From: Martinezella miluonensis
GTDB taxonomy: Bacteria > Pseudomonadota > Alphaproteobacteria > Rhizobiales > Rhizobiaceae
Direction of reading: 5' to 3'
Length of the DNA stretch: 64,000 bases
Assembly: GCF_900094545.1 (NCBI RefSeq)
Contig: NZ_FMAH01000028.1
Location: 31,427 to 95,426, forward strand
Below the pieces are notes generated by a model. That model saw only the letters and a list, made by a program, of their open reading frames with translations. It was not told the DNA's origin and did not search any database. The position numbers and the translations under genes are program-made. Below, piece by piece: positions 1 to 10,511 of the stretch (positions within the stretch are counted from its first letter, which is position 1; every line of letters starts with the position of its first letter).

Positions 1-209
1 TGCATCGCTATGGCGTGAAGATCGATTCAGACTTCATACGCATGTATTTCGATGGAAGCCTCGTCTGGAAAACCAAAGTTTTGCCGGAGCATCGCCAGCC
101 AATGTATATATTGATCGATCTCGGCATCGTCGACGGCATAACGAAGGTGGCTGCCGCCGACCCATCCTTCATGTTTGTCGACTATGTCAGAGCCTACCAG
201 TTCCGGTAG
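1..209 (+). CDS. C-terminal fragment, probable GH16-like glycoside hydrolase
   Basis: This is the last 69 codons of a gene entering from the left edge and stopping at TAG 207-209. The readable tail begins HRYGVKIDSDFIRMYFDG and continues with VWKT and a terminal FVDYVRAYQF. This resembles the end of concanavalin-fold GH16 glycanases, where an HxYGV...I..YFDG strand and a final VDYVRVYQ strand are usual. The catalytic ExDxxE motif would lie upstream of the window, so activity cannot be judged. A secreted beta-glucanase near polysaccharide genes would fit ExoK-like EPS processing, but that is inference. A GTG at 15 is unlikely to be the true start because the homologous strand begins before it. 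Confidence 0.5.
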   Translation, partial: HRYGVKIDSDFIRMYFDGSLVWKTKVLPEHRQPMYILIDLGIVDGITKVAAADPSFMFVDYVRAYQFR

Positions 210-513
210 GCCCTTCATCATCATTCTCCCCGGCAACTCATCTCGACCTCGCGCATACATATGCGTGGCAGATGCAACCACTCTCGTGCCGATCCGCATG
301 GCGCCGCGTAATGCTTTCGGTCGAGTTGGGCTGGTCGCATGAAACCTCTCAGACGAAATGGCTACGCTGCAGTCTGACTTACGACTTTCGATGGTGAGAA
401 CAGTCATCCCAATGATCAACTGGTGCTTTTGCTCCAGCGTGAAATTCTGCGGTGGACGATGAAGCATCTCTCATCGCGTCATCGTCAGTCGCAGGACAAC
501 CAGGAGGGCGATA
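210..513. other. Intergenic region upstream of the NRPS-PKS operon
   Basis: About 300 bases lie between the GH16-like tail and the first NRPS gene. I see no convincing gene, terminator hairpin or known operator. The region presumably carries the promoter of the biosynthetic operon. The only clear signal is the AGGAGG ribosome-binding site at 502-507. Confidence 0.4.
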
Positions 514-2427
514 ATGATTGACCGCGAGGCTCAAGCAAAAGTAGTTGGCCCGGCAAGCCTGCATTACGATCGCAATCTTTGCCTTCATGAAATGCTGCGC
601 AACCAAGCTAGCGCGGCACCGGAGGCGACGGCCTTAGTCTTCGGCGACACTCACGTCACCTATCGCGATCTTGATCGCATATCCGACGCGCTCGCGCAGT
701 ATCTGATCAGCGCCGGCGTTCAAAAGGCCGATATCGTCGGCCTCTTCCTGCCGCGAAGCGTGAATGCCGTCATTTGCACCCTGGCCATCCTGAAAGCCGG
801 CGGCGCCTATCTTCCCCTGGATCCTGCCTTTCCGGTCGAGCATCTCGATTTCGTCGTCGGAGAATGTGCCCCGAAGGTCGTTTTTGTCGACCCCGCTTAT
901 GGCGACAAGCTGGCGAGCGTACCGAGCATGAGTGGCCACGTCATCGAAGCAGATGCCATTATCGCCGAGATGGCGAGCCAGCCCGGGGCTATCGCGCCCG
1001 CCGTGGATATAACGGGCGGTGATCTCGCCTACGTCATGTATACCTCCGGCTCGACCGGGCGGCCCAAGGGCACGATGATCTGCCATCGCAGCATTGCCAG
1101 GGTCGTTCTCGACCAGACCTATATCGATTTCCGTCGGGATGATGTCGTGCTCCACACGGCCACCATCTCCTTCGACGCATCGACATTCGAAATCTGGGGT
1201 GCGCTTCTCAATGGTTGCACATTGGCGATCATGCCCGACGCCGATTTCTCCATTTCGCGTCTGACGGACTTCATGCAAGCAACGGATGTCAGCATCTCCT
1301 TCCTCACGACAGGACTGTTCAATCTCTTTGCCGATCATGCTCACATATCCCTGCCGAGGCTTCGGCACATCCTCTTTGGCGGCGAGGTCGGCTCGGCTGT
1401 TCACGCCCGACGCTTTCTGGAGCACCATCCTGGCTGCAGGCTCAGCAATGTCTACGGGCCGACCGAGACGACCGTCTTTGCCACCGCCTTCCCAGTCTTG
1501 CCCAGCTTTTCGGGCCCGGAGCTGCCGATCGGCAAGGCGATTGCTCATACAGGGATCGCGATACTGGACGAGGAATTGCGCATCCTTCCTGCGGGCATTG
1601 AGGGTCAATTGGCGATCTCGGGCGACGGCCTCGCCATAGGTTATTTCAAGCGGCCGGAGCTGACGGAGCAGAAATTCGTCACTGTCGAGACGAAAGACGG
1701 CAGGACACGCTTCTATCTGACGGGCGACGTGGCCTGCCTGAAACCGGACGGCACCGTTACTTTCAAGGGACGCCGCGACCGGCAAGTCAAGATCAACGGC
1801 AAGCGCATTGAGCTCGACGAAATCGAAGCCGCGCTCAGGCGCGATCCACGCCTCGCCGACGGCGTAGTGCTTTGCCACACGCAGGGTGAGAACCTGAAAC
1901 GCATCGTTGCCTATCTATGCCCGAAAGAGAGCCATATGGGCGCAGGCGCCGATCTGGCACAAGGCGTCATGGCGACGTTGCGCGCAGCTCTTCCGGCCTA
2001 CATGATCCCGAATGCCGCAGTCATCGTGGACGCCTTGCCGCTGACGCCGGCTGGCAAAGTCGATCGTTCGAAATTGCTACCCCCTGCGGTCGAAGCCCAG
2101 ACAAGGCCAGCGGACACCAGGAGCCTGACCGAAGAGCTGCTGACGACCCTTTGGCAAGACGCATTGGCTCTCGAAAGCGTCGATCTCGACAGGAACTTCT
2201 TCGACCTCGGCGGCACCTCCCTGCAGCTATTGGAAATTCATGCCGGTCTTGAGGAGGCGCTCGGTCGCGCGATCGATGTGGTCGCGCTGCTGCGTTATCC
2301 GACAATTCGGGAACTGGCGCTTCATCTGGATGGGCGCACACCAAGCCCGACACGCATTGCCGCCACCGCTCAGCGCGCAGCACTTCAGAAGAAGGCGATT
2401 TCTCATATCCGCAGGAGCTCTCTATGA
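514..2427 (+). CDS. NRPS loading protein, adenylation-PCP (A-T)
   Basis: This 637-residue protein activates an amino acid as the adenylate and loads it onto its own carrier domain. A-domain motifs run in order: YTSGSTGRPKG near residue 176, FDASTFEIW, NVYGPTETT, YLTGD, GRRDRQVKINGKRIELDEIE, and the A10 lysine K515 in TPAGKVDR. A PCP follows with FFDLGGTSLQL, phosphopantetheine serine S569. There is no condensation domain, so it looks like a starter module. By-eye alignment to GrsA gives binding-pocket residues D-A-F-F-L-G-V-V-F, close to branched-chain (Ile/Val) signatures; this is tentative. The start is fixed by AGGAGG six bases upstream. The stop overlaps the next start in ATGA, so translation is probably coupled. 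Confidence 0.9.
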   Translation: MIDREAQAKVVGPASLHYDRNLCLHEMLRNQASAAPEATALVFGDTHVTYRDLDRISDALAQYLISAGVQKADIVGLFLPRSVNAVICTLAILKAGGAYLPLDPAFPVEHLDFVVGECAPKVVFVDPAYGDKLASVPSMSGHVIEADAIIAEMASQPGAIAPAVDITGGDLAYVMYTSGSTGRPKGTMICHRSIARVVLDQTYIDFRRDDVVLHTATISFDASTFEIWGALLNGCTLAIMPDADFSISRLTDFMQATDVSISFLTTGLFNLFADHAHISLPRLRHILFGGEVGSAVHARRFLEHHPGCRLSNVYGPTETTVFATAFPVLPSFSGPELPIGKAIAHTGIAILDEELRILPAGIEGQLAISGDGLAIGYFKRPELTEQKFVTVETKDGRTRFYLTGDVACLKPDGTVTFKGRRDRQVKINGKRIELDEIEAALRRDPRLADGVVLCHTQGENLKRIVAYLCPKESHMGAGADLAQGVMATLRAALPAYMIPNAAVIVDALPLTPAGKVDRSKLLPPAVEAQTRPADTRSLTEELLTTLWQDALALESVDLDRNFFDLGGTSLQLLEIHAGLEEALGRAIDVVALLRYPTIRELALHLDGRTPSPTRIAATAQRAALQKKAISHIRRSSL

Positions 2428-5400
2428 AACGGAATCACCAGGAGAATGGCAAACAGCGTGATTTCGAAGATAATGAGGACCTGAATGACCAAATTTCCGG
2501 GCAAGTCGCCATTGTCGGCATGTCCGGCCGCTTTCCCGGCGCTCCGTCTGTACCGGCGCTCTGGCAGCTTGTGCTTGAAGGAAAGAACGCCTTTTCGCTC
2601 TTTTCGCCGGATGAAATCGAAGACGCGTTCACCGACGAAGAGCGTGCGCAGCCCAACTATGTCGCTGCAAGGCCTCATCTCGATGGCGCTGACATGTTCG
2701 ATGCCGAATTCTTCGGCATGTTTCCGCGCGAAGCTGCGATAACCGATCCGCAACATCGTATCTTCCTGGAAATATGCTGGGAGGCGCTTGAGGATGGCGG
2801 CTACGATCCGCAGCGCTATGCCGGTCTGATTGGGGTATTCGCCAGCTGCTCGATGCCGACCTATCTGATCAACAACGTCCTGCGCGACCGCGCGAAGGCC
2901 GAGGAGTTCACGTCGAACTACCAGATCGGCTGTTTCCACGAGCTCGTCGGCGCTCTCAATGATGCGCTGGCAACCCGCATCGCCTATAAATTCAATTTGC
3001 GCGGGCCTGCCTTTACCTTGCAGTCGGCATGCTCAAGCTCCCTGCTTGCCGTTTCGCAGGCGTGTCAGAATCTCCTCACATATAGCTGCGACATGGCTCT
3101 TGCGGGCGGCGTCTCGGTCACCATTCCGCAAAAAAGGGGCTACATCTACCAGGAAGGTGGCATGGCCTCGCCCGACGGCACCTGCCGCCCGTTCGACGCC
3201 AACGCTGCCGGAACCGTCTTTGCGAGCGGAGCAGGCGTCGTCCTCCTGAAGCGCCATGAGGATGCCCTGCGGGATGGCGACCACATCTATGCGGTCATTC
3301 GCGGCTACGGCATCAACAATGACGGCAGCGACAAGGTTGGCTTTACGGCGCCGAGCGTGGAGGGGCAAGCCGAGGCTATTGCCACGGCTCTCGCCAATGC
3401 CGGCGTCGAACCCTCAAGCATCGGCTATATCGAGTGTCACGGCACCGCGACGCCGCTCGGCGATCCCATAGAATTCAATGGATTGACGAGGGTCTTTGCG
3501 GATGAGGTACCGGGGTCGGCCAGCTGTGCGCTTGGCTCGGTCAAGGGCATCATCGGCCATACCGACGTGGCGGCCGGCGTTACGGGGCTTATCAAGACGG
3601 CGCTGGCGTTGCGTTGCGCCAAGATCCCGCCGATGCCCAACTATAGTCAGCCCAATCCGCGCATCGATCTCAAAAAAAGCCCCTTTTACATCCCGACAGC
3701 AGCCGGCGCATGGCCGCAGGGACCAGCACCGAGAAGAGCCGGCGTCAGCGCCTTTGGCGTCGGCGGCACAAACGTTCATATCGTTCTCGAAGAGCCCCTT
3801 CACCCGTCGACCACGTCGAAAGAGGTGGAGGGCCACTACATCCTCCCTCTTTCGGCGCGCAACAAGCCGGCCATCGCAGAGATGCGTGCAAATCTGAGCA
3901 ATCATCTCGCCGAGAACCCGAAGCTTTCGATAGCGCAGCTGGCGCACACGCTGCAAACAGGGCGGCGCGAGTTCGGCCACCGGTTGGCTATTGCCGCCGA
4001 AAGCGTCGAGGAAGCGATCATCAAGCTGACGACGGACGGCTATCAATCCCTTGTCGCCGCCGACCAGCCGCCCGTCGCATTCATGTTTCCCGGCCAGGGT
4101 GCGCAATATGTCGGCATGGGCGCAGGGCTTTACCGCTCCGAGCCGGAGTTTACCCGCTGGATCGATCGTGGTTCCGAGCTTCTGAAAATGACGCTCGGGC
4201 TCGATCTGCGTGACTACATCTGCCATACCGGCCCCGTGACGCAGGCTATCGCCGATGAGCAGCGCGAAACACGGATCGCTCAACCCTGCCTTTATCTTGT
4301 CGAATATGCGCTTGCCCGATTGTGGCTCAGCCGCGGCGTCAAACCGTATGCCATGATCGGACATAGCGTTGGCGAGTTTGTAGCCGCCACGCTCGCCAAC
4401 GTCATTTCGTTCGAAGACGGCCTACGTCTTGTGGCCAATCGCGGGCGGCTGATGCAGCATCAGCCGCAAGGAGCGATGGTATCCGTCCGCGCCGATGCCG
4501 GCACGACGGCTTCCTATCTACGAGGCGCCGTCGAGATCGCTGCGATCAATGCGCCGAAGCTCTGCGTCATTTCCGGCCCCTTTGGCGACATGGATAATGT
4601 ATGCGCCGCACTTGCCGCCGCCGACATAGCCTTCAGCCGGCTGCATACGTCACACGCCTTTCATTCGGCGATGATGAAGGACGCCGCTCTCGCGCTGCGC
4701 GAGGAGACGGAGAAGGCGACATATGGTACCGCGACCCTGCCCTTCATCTCATGCGTCACAGGCGACTGGCAGACCACCGAGCTGGCGACATCGCCCGATT
4801 ACTGGGCCATGCATTGCCGTGACGCCGTTCGCTTTGCCGACGGCCTGGTCGCGCTCTGCCGCGACCGCAAGCCGGTTCTTCTCGAAGTCGGACCGGGCCG
4901 CACGCTGTCGGTCTTTGCGGCGCAGACGATCGCAAGGGACGGTCTTTCCGCCGTCGTCCAATCCCTGCCCGAACATGATCGAGCCTCTGCGGCCGCCGAA
5001 ACTCTGGCTGAAGCGCATGGCAAGCTATGGATGGCAGGCTGTCCGCTGAATTGGCCGGCCATTCCCTCGTTGGCGCAACAGCGGCTGGCTTTGCCCACCT
5101 ATCCGTTCCAGCGGCAGCGCCATTGGATCGATGCCCCTCCATCCGCACGTCGTTCATCGACGCTGCGGGCGGACGCCGAACTGAACAATCCTCCCACAAC
5201 CGGATCCTTTGTCTCTGACGTCAACATCACCGAGGAGAATCGAACGATGAATGTTGCATCACCAATTCCAGTCCCCAACCGCCTGCCGCGATTGGAAACC
5301 ACTCTTCTGACGCTGCTGAGCGACATGTCTGGTGAAACGCTCGGGCCGGATGAGCGAGCAGCGACATTTCTGGAGCTTGGCTTCGACTCGCTTTTTGTCG

Positions 5401-8400
5401 GCCAGTTCGCGCAACGCATCGAGAAGGACTTCAAGGTCAAAATCTCTTTCCGGGAATTGCTGAGCGATGTTCCCTCCGTCGCCGATCTGGCGGCCCATCT
5501 CGATCGGCAAATGCCACCGGACGCAGCAGTAAAGGTGGCAGATCCGTTGCCATCAGCGCCCCCCGTCGCGGCCGTACCGATGCCGCCCATGCCGGTACAG
5601 ATGCCGACTGTGTCACCGGCTCCGCAAGTCGCATCGATGCCGGCTGCGGTATCGGATCTCGCCACAGTGATGCAATCACAGATTCAGATGGCGCAGTCGC
5701 TGTTTGCTCAACAGCTGCTGATGCTGCAAGCCATGCAGGGGGGCACTCAGGCTCCCTTGGCCGCGAGTGCGGCGCCGGCAGCGCCGATTTTGCCCTCGCC
5801 GCAGCCTGCTGCGCCGAGCCAGCCACCTTCCAACGCCTCAGCCGAAAGCGATTTCGGCACCGAACGCATCAAGCTCTATCGCCCGAACGCCAAGAGCGTG
5901 ACGTCGGAGATTTCCGCTGCCAAGCAGGATTTCATCGCCACTCTCACTAAGGCCTACGAAGCCAAGAACGCCAAATCCAAGACATTCACGCAGGAGCATC
6001 GCGGCCACCTCGCCGATCCCCGTTCCGCGTCGGGCTTTCGCGCCGATTGGAAGGAGATGGTGTTCCCGATCGTCTGCGACCATTCCAAGGGCGCCTATAT
6101 CTGGGATATCGACGGCAACCAGTATGTCGACCTAGTCAATGGCTTCGGGCAGACGGCCTTCGGACATGCGCCGGACTTCGTGATCGACGCCGTCAAAGAT
6201 CAGGCCGACCGCGGATTTGCCATCGGCCCGCAGACGCCGCTTGCCGGTGACGTTGCAAAGATGATTGCCGAGATGACCGGCCACGAGCGGGTCACTTTCT
6301 GCAATACCGGTTCCGAGGCTGTCATGGCTGCAATGCGGATTGCCCGTGCAGTCACCGGCCGCGATCGGGTCGTGGTCTTTGCCAATGACTATCACGGCCA
6401 ATTCGACGAAGTTCTGGTCAAGGGTCGCAATCGCGCCGACAAGCCGATCGCTCTGCCGGTTGCCTCCGGCATCCCCATGGCCTCTGTGTCGAATATGACC
6501 GTCCTGCGCTACGGCGCACCGGAAAGCCTCGATTTCATCCGTGCCAATGCTGCCGATATAGCGGCTGTCATCATCGAGCCGATCCAAAGCCGCCATCCCG
6601 AATTGCAGCCACGCGAGTTCGTCCTGGAACTGCGCGATATCGCCACCAAATCCGAATTCGCACTGGTCTTCGATGAGGTTGTCACCGGCTTCCGCGTCGA
6701 TCCGGGCGGCATGCAGGCGGTCTGGGGCATCAGGGGCGACATGGCGACCTATGGCAAGGTCGTCGGTGGCGGCATGCCGATCGGCGTGCTTGTCGGCAAT
6801 CCGCGCTTCATGGATGCGCTCGATGGCGGCTACTGGGCTTATGGCGACAACTCCGTTCCCATGACGGCTCCGACATTCTTTGCCGGCACCTTCGTCCGTC
6901 ATCCGCTGACGCTCGCCGCCGCCAACGCCGTGCTGCACCATATCAAGGGAGAAGGATCCGCCCTCTATAATCGTGTCGCCGAACGAACGGAGGCACTGGT
7001 GGCGGAGATCAGGGCCGATCTTGCCAGGCGCGGCATCGCCGATGTCGTTCATGGCTACAAGAGCTGGTTCGCCACGGATTTCTCCAGCCAGGATCCCCTC
7101 GGCGCGCTGTTCTATGCCCAGATGCGGCTGAATGGCGTTCATATACAGGACGGCTATCCCTGCTTTTTGACGACAGCCCATACCGAGGATGACTTCCGCT
7201 CCATCGCGAAAGCTTTCCATGACAGCCTGGACGCGATGCAGGCGGTTGGGATATTCGTGGCCAAGGAAGAGCCAAGCATAGCTGCAAAGCAGGCGCAGGC
7301 ACCAGCGCCGGCGCCGGTCGCGCGGCTTCAATCCGCACCACTGACGGAAGCACAGACGGAAATATGGCTTGCCGCCCAAGCGGGTGACGAAGCCTCCTGC
7401 TCATTCAACGAGTCCTTTTCGCTGACGCTGGAGGGAAACCTGGATGAGAAAGCCATCCAGAAGGCCTTCGACGCGGTCATTGCGCGCCACGACGCGTTTC
7501 ATATTCGCTTTGACCGCAGCGGCGAGCATTTCCAGTTCATTCCGGACTTCAAGCTCGACCTGCCGATCCTCGAAGGCGTCGATGAGAAAGGCCTCGCCGA
7601 CATCGTCGACGATGAAGCACGTACACCCTTCGATCTGATCAACGGCCCCCTTGCCCGCGCCAGCGTCGTCAAGCTGGCGCCCGAGAAGCATGTGCTGGTC
7701 TTTACGGCCCATCACATCGTCTGCGACGGCTGGTCGATCAATACCTTCGTCGAAGAGCTGGCGACTGCCTACGAGGCCTATAAGGCAGGCAACCTTCCGG
7801 AATTTCAGCCGGCGCTCTCCTTTGCGACCTATTCGACGGATCTTTCTCCCAGGCCGGAGAAATGTCAGCCGACGGAGCAATTCTGGCTCGATCAGTTCAA
7901 GACGGTTCCCGATCTTCCCGACCTGCCGCTGGACCGCCCGCGCCCGGAATATCGCAGTTTCGCGGGTGGAAGCTGCACTGGCTTCATCGATGCCGATGTC
8001 TACAAGGCGCTGAAGAAAAAGGGGGCTAAATCGGGCGCCACGCTGTTCTCCACCCTGTTGGCGACACTCCAGGTGATGATATCGCGACTATCTGGCCAGG
8101 ACGATATCGTCATCGCCATTCCGTCGGCTGGTCAAAGCCTGCTCGACGGCCAGATCCTCGTTGGTCACTGCGTCAACCTGCTGCCGCTGCGTCAGGCTGT
8201 ATCGCAGACGGAGCCGTTTGCTGCCCATCTGAAGGCTACGCAGCAGCTTGTTTTCCAGGCCTTTGAGCACCAGGATTACACATACGGTACGCTCGTGCGC
8301 AAACTGAATGCCAAACGCGATCCGCGACGCCTGCCCCTGACAGAAATCCAGTTCAACCTCGAGCGCATGGCCGGCGGATCGTCCTTTGGTGACCTCAAGC

Positions 8401-10511
8401 CGACGATGGAGCCGAACGCAAAGGCCTTTTCCAACTTCGACCTGTTCTTCAACATGATCGAGGCGACCGATCACATCCGCATCGACGTCGACTACAACGC
8501 CGATGTCTTCGATCGCGTGACTGTGGAGCGGTGGATCGGCCACTTCTCGACGCTGGCAGCAACCTTGGCCAAGGACATGGATCGCAAGGTCGGCGAACTG
8601 TCCTTGCTCTCGGCGCAGGAGAAATCCTGGCTAGCCGACGATCTCAATCGCACGGCCATGCCCTATGATCACGATCAATTCGTCTTCTCGCTCTTCTCCA
8701 AGCGGGCGGCCGAGCATCCGAATGCGGTCGCCGCTCAACATGACGGCCAGTCGATCACTTACGGCGAGCTGGAAACGCGCTCGAACCAGCTCGCGCTCTA
8801 CCTCCAGATGGCGCTTCCCGATCCCGGCCAGCGCATCGCAATACTGATCGAACGCTCACTGAACATGATCGTCGCCCTCCTCGCAGTCATGAAGGCAGGA
8901 CATACCTATGTGCCGATGGATCCGGCTCATCCGGAACCGCGCCTGCGGCAGACGCTGGATATTGCCCGCATCGGCGGCCTGATCTGCGACAGCGATGACA
9001 TGGCCCGGCTTGCGGCCGCGGATACCCCGGTTATCCGGCTCGACCAGGATGCCAAGGCGATCAGCTCGATGACCGGGCTTCCCCTGAAGACCCTGCCTGT
9101 TGATACGACAGCATCGGCCTATATCATCTTCACCTCCGGTTCGACCGGCATGCCGAAGGGCGTGGAGGTTTCGCATCGGTCCCTGACGAACTTCCTTCTC
9201 TCCATGGCCAGGGAACCCGGCTTTACTGCAAACGATACGCTCGTTGCGGTCACGACGATCTCCTTCGATATCGCCGGCCTGGAGCTTTATCTGCCGCTGA
9301 TATCGGGCGGAAAGGTCGTCATTGCCAGCCGCAGCCAGGTCCAGGACGGCTTTGCGCTCGTAAAGCTCATCTGCGACCATGACACCACGGTGTTACAGGC
9401 AACGCCGACGCTTTGGCAGATGCTGGTCGAGGCCGGCCTGAAGGATCGGCGGACGCTGAAAATGCTCTGCGGCGGCGAACCCTTGCCTAAGGAACTGGCG
9501 CGTTCTCTGCTTACGATTGGCGGCGAACTTTGGAACATGTACGGTCCGACGGAAACGACGATCTGGTCGTCACTGCAGCGCATCACGGACGCCGATCAGC
9601 CGATCACGATCGGCCATCCGATAGCCAATACCCAGCTCTTCATCCTCGACCAAAGCGAAAATATCGCACCGGTCGGCGTCATCGGTGAGCTGCATATCGG
9701 TGGCGACGGACTTGCGGAAGGATACTTCGATCGTCTCGATCTCACCGAGAAAGCTTTCGTTCCGCATTGCTTTGCCATCGGCAGACCGATGCGTCTTTAC
9801 AAGACCGGCGATATCGGGCGGCGGCTTGCGGATGGTTCCCTGCAGCTGCTTGGCCGGCGGGACCAGCAAGTCAAGCTGCGCGGTTTCCGCATCGAACTGG
9901 GCGACATAGAGGCCGTCATATCCAAGGCGGAAGGCGTGCGCCAATGTGCAACAGTCCTCGCCGAGAACGCCAAGGGCGATCGTTCGCTGGTCTGCTACAT
10001 CGTGCCGAATGCAAGCGGCATCGATCTACCGGTAGCCAATATAGCGGCACACGCCAAAGCCAGTTTGCCGGCTCATATGGTGCCGAGCTTCTGGGTGATG
10101 GAAAGCGAGCTGCCGCAAACCGCCAACGGAAAGCTCGACCGCAAAGCCTTGCAGCAGCGTGGCGTACCGCAGCGTGAGGCTGCGCCAACCAAGGTCCAGC
10201 CAAAAACCGAGATGGAACAGCGATTGCTGGCGATCTGGCAGGATGTTCTGAACCTCAGCGACATCGGCGCCGACGATAATCTCTACGCGCTCGGTGCCGA
10301 CTCGCTTGCCATATTCCGCATCGCCGCCCGTATGCGTGACAACGGCCTGCCGCTCGAGGCAAAGCACCTGCTGCGCCATCCGACGATTGCCGCGCTGGCG
10401 GCCTTTGCCGACAGTCAGGGAGGGGATCTGTCCGATCCCGTTCAGCTGCACATACCATCACTGCGAGATTTTCGTAACGGCGCACGCCGCGGCCTGGGGG
10501 CATCTTTATGA
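2424..10511 (+). CDS. Hybrid PKS-NRPS: KS-AT-ACP-aminotransferase-C-A-PCP
   Basis: This 2695-residue protein would extend the starter with malonate, aminate it and condense it with an amino acid. The KS (about 28-455) has C203 in QSACSSS, H339 and H379. The AT (about 550-860) has S648 in GHSVG and HAFHS, which points to malonyl-CoA. The ACP has S989 in GFDSL, followed by an Ala/Pro linker. The class III PLP aminotransferase (about 1190-1590) has K1445. The C domain (about 1635-2060) has intact HHIVCDG (H1763-D1768). The A domain (about 2085-2580) reads D-I-L-Q-L-G-M-I-W by eye, close to the recalled glycine code, with K2570. The PCP has S2627. No KR, DH or ER is present, so the beta-keto group is available to the aminotransferase, as in iturin- and microcystin-type synthases. 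It is ATGA-coupled at both ends; AGGAG lies at 2413-2417. Confidence 0.93.
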   Translation: MKRNHQENGKQRDFEDNEDLNDQISGQVAIVGMSGRFPGAPSVPALWQLVLEGKNAFSLFSPDEIEDAFTDEERAQPNYVAARPHLDGADMFDAEFFGMFPREAAITDPQHRIFLEICWEALEDGGYDPQRYAGLIGVFASCSMPTYLINNVLRDRAKAEEFTSNYQIGCFHELVGALNDALATRIAYKFNLRGPAFTLQSACSSSLLAVSQACQNLLTYSCDMALAGGVSVTIPQKRGYIYQEGGMASPDGTCRPFDANAAGTVFASGAGVVLLKRHEDALRDGDHIYAVIRGYGINNDGSDKVGFTAPSVEGQAEAIATALANAGVEPSSIGYIECHGTATPLGDPIEFNGLTRVFADEVPGSASCALGSVKGIIGHTDVAAGVTGLIKTALALRCAKIPPMPNYSQPNPRIDLKKSPFYIPTAAGAWPQGPAPRRAGVSAFGVGGTNVHIVLEEPLHPSTTSKEVEGHYILPLSARNKPAIAEMRANLSNHLAENPKLSIAQLAHTLQTGRREFGHRLAIAAESVEEAIIKLTTDGYQSLVAADQPPVAFMFPGQGAQYVGMGAGLYRSEPEFTRWIDRGSELLKMTLGLDLRDYICHTGPVTQAIADEQRETRIAQPCLYLVEYALARLWLSRGVKPYAMIGHSVGEFVAATLANVISFEDGLRLVANRGRLMQHQPQGAMVSVRADAGTTASYLRGAVEIAAINAPKLCVISGPFGDMDNVCAALAAADIAFSRLHTSHAFHSAMMKDAALALREETEKATYGTATLPFISCVTGDWQTTELATSPDYWAMHCRDAVRFADGLVALCRDRKPVLLEVGPGRTLSVFAAQTIARDGLSAVVQSLPEHDRASAAAETLAEAHGKLWMAGCPLNWPAIPSLAQQRLALPTYPFQRQRHWIDAPPSARRSSTLRADAELNNPPTTGSFVSDVNITEENRTMNVASPIPVPNRLPRLETTLLTLLSDMSGETLGPDERAATFLELGFDSLFVGQFAQRIEKDFKVKISFRELLSDVPSVADLAAHLDRQMPPDAAVKVADPLPSAPPVAAVPMPPMPVQMPTVSPAPQVASMPAAVSDLATVMQSQIQMAQSLFAQQLLMLQAMQGGTQAPLAASAAPAAPILPSPQPAAPSQPPSNASAESDFGTERIKLYRPNAKSVTSEISAAKQDFIATLTKAYEAKNAKSKTFTQEHRGHLADPRSASGFRADWKEMVFPIVCDHSKGAYIWDIDGNQYVDLVNGFGQTAFGHAPDFVIDAVKDQADRGFAIGPQTPLAGDVAKMIAEMTGHERVTFCNTGSEAVMAAMRIARAVTGRDRVVVFANDYHGQFDEVLVKGRNRADKPIALPVASGIPMASVSNMTVLRYGAPESLDFIRANAADIAAVIIEPIQSRHPELQPREFVLELRDIATKSEFALVFDEVVTGFRVDPGGMQAVWGIRGDMATYGKVVGGGMPIGVLVGNPRFMDALDGGYWAYGDNSVPMTAPTFFAGTFVRHPLTLAAANAVLHHIKGEGSALYNRVAERTEALVAEIRADLARRGIADVVHGYKSWFATDFSSQDPLGALFYAQMRLNGVHIQDGYPCFLTTAHTEDDFRSIAKAFHDSLDAMQAVGIFVAKEEPSIAAKQAQAPAPAPVARLQSAPLTEAQTEIWLAAQAGDEASCSFNESFSLTLEGNLDEKAIQKAFDAVIARHDAFHIRFDRSGEHFQFIPDFKLDLPILEGVDEKGLADIVDDEARTPFDLINGPLARASVVKLAPEKHVLVFTAHHIVCDGWSINTFVEELATAYEAYKAGNLPEFQPALSFATYSTDLSPRPEKCQPTEQFWLDQFKTVPDLPDLPLDRPRPEYRSFAGGSCTGFIDADVYKALKKKGAKSGATLFSTLLATLQVMISRLSGQDDIVIAIPSAGQSLLDGQILVGHCVNLLPLRQAVSQTEPFAAHLKATQQLVFQAFEHQDYTYGTLVRKLNAKRDPRRLPLTEIQFNLERMAGGSSFGDLKPTMEPNAKAFSNFDLFFNMIEATDHIRIDVDYNADVFDRVTVERWIGHFSTLAATLAKDMDRKVGELSLLSAQEKSWLADDLNRTAMPYDHDQFVFSLFSKRAAEHPNAVAAQHDGQSITYGELETRSNQLALYLQMALPDPGQRIAILIERSLNMIVALLAVMKAGHTYVPMDPAHPEPRLRQTLDIARIGGLICDSDDMARLAAADTPVIRLDQDAKAISSMTGLPLKTLPVDTTASAYIIFTSGSTGMPKGVEVSHRSLTNFLLSMAREPGFTANDTLVAVTTISFDIAGLELYLPLISGGKVVIASRSQVQDGFALVKLICDHDTTVLQATPTLWQMLVEAGLKDRRTLKMLCGGEPLPKELARSLLTIGGELWNMYGPTETTIWSSLQRITDADQPITIGHPIANTQLFILDQSENIAPVGVIGELHIGGDGLAEGYFDRLDLTEKAFVPHCFAIGRPMRLYKTGDIGRRLADGSLQLLGRRDQQVKLRGFRIELGDIEAVISKAEGVRQCATVLAENAKGDRSLVCYIVPNASGIDLPVANIAAHAKASLPAHMVPSFWVMESELPQTANGKLDRKALQQRGVPQREAAPTKVQPKTEMEQRLLAIWQDVLNLSDIGADDNLYALGADSLAIFRIAARMRDNGLPLEAKHLLRHPTIAALAAFADSQGGDLSDPVQLHIPSLRDFRNGARRGLGASL

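Noticed and set aside
6132..7379. Minus-strand frame of 415 codons within the PKS-NRPS aminotransferase region
   Set aside because: Shadow of the plus-strand domains; composition is typical of antisense translation and no motif is recognisable.
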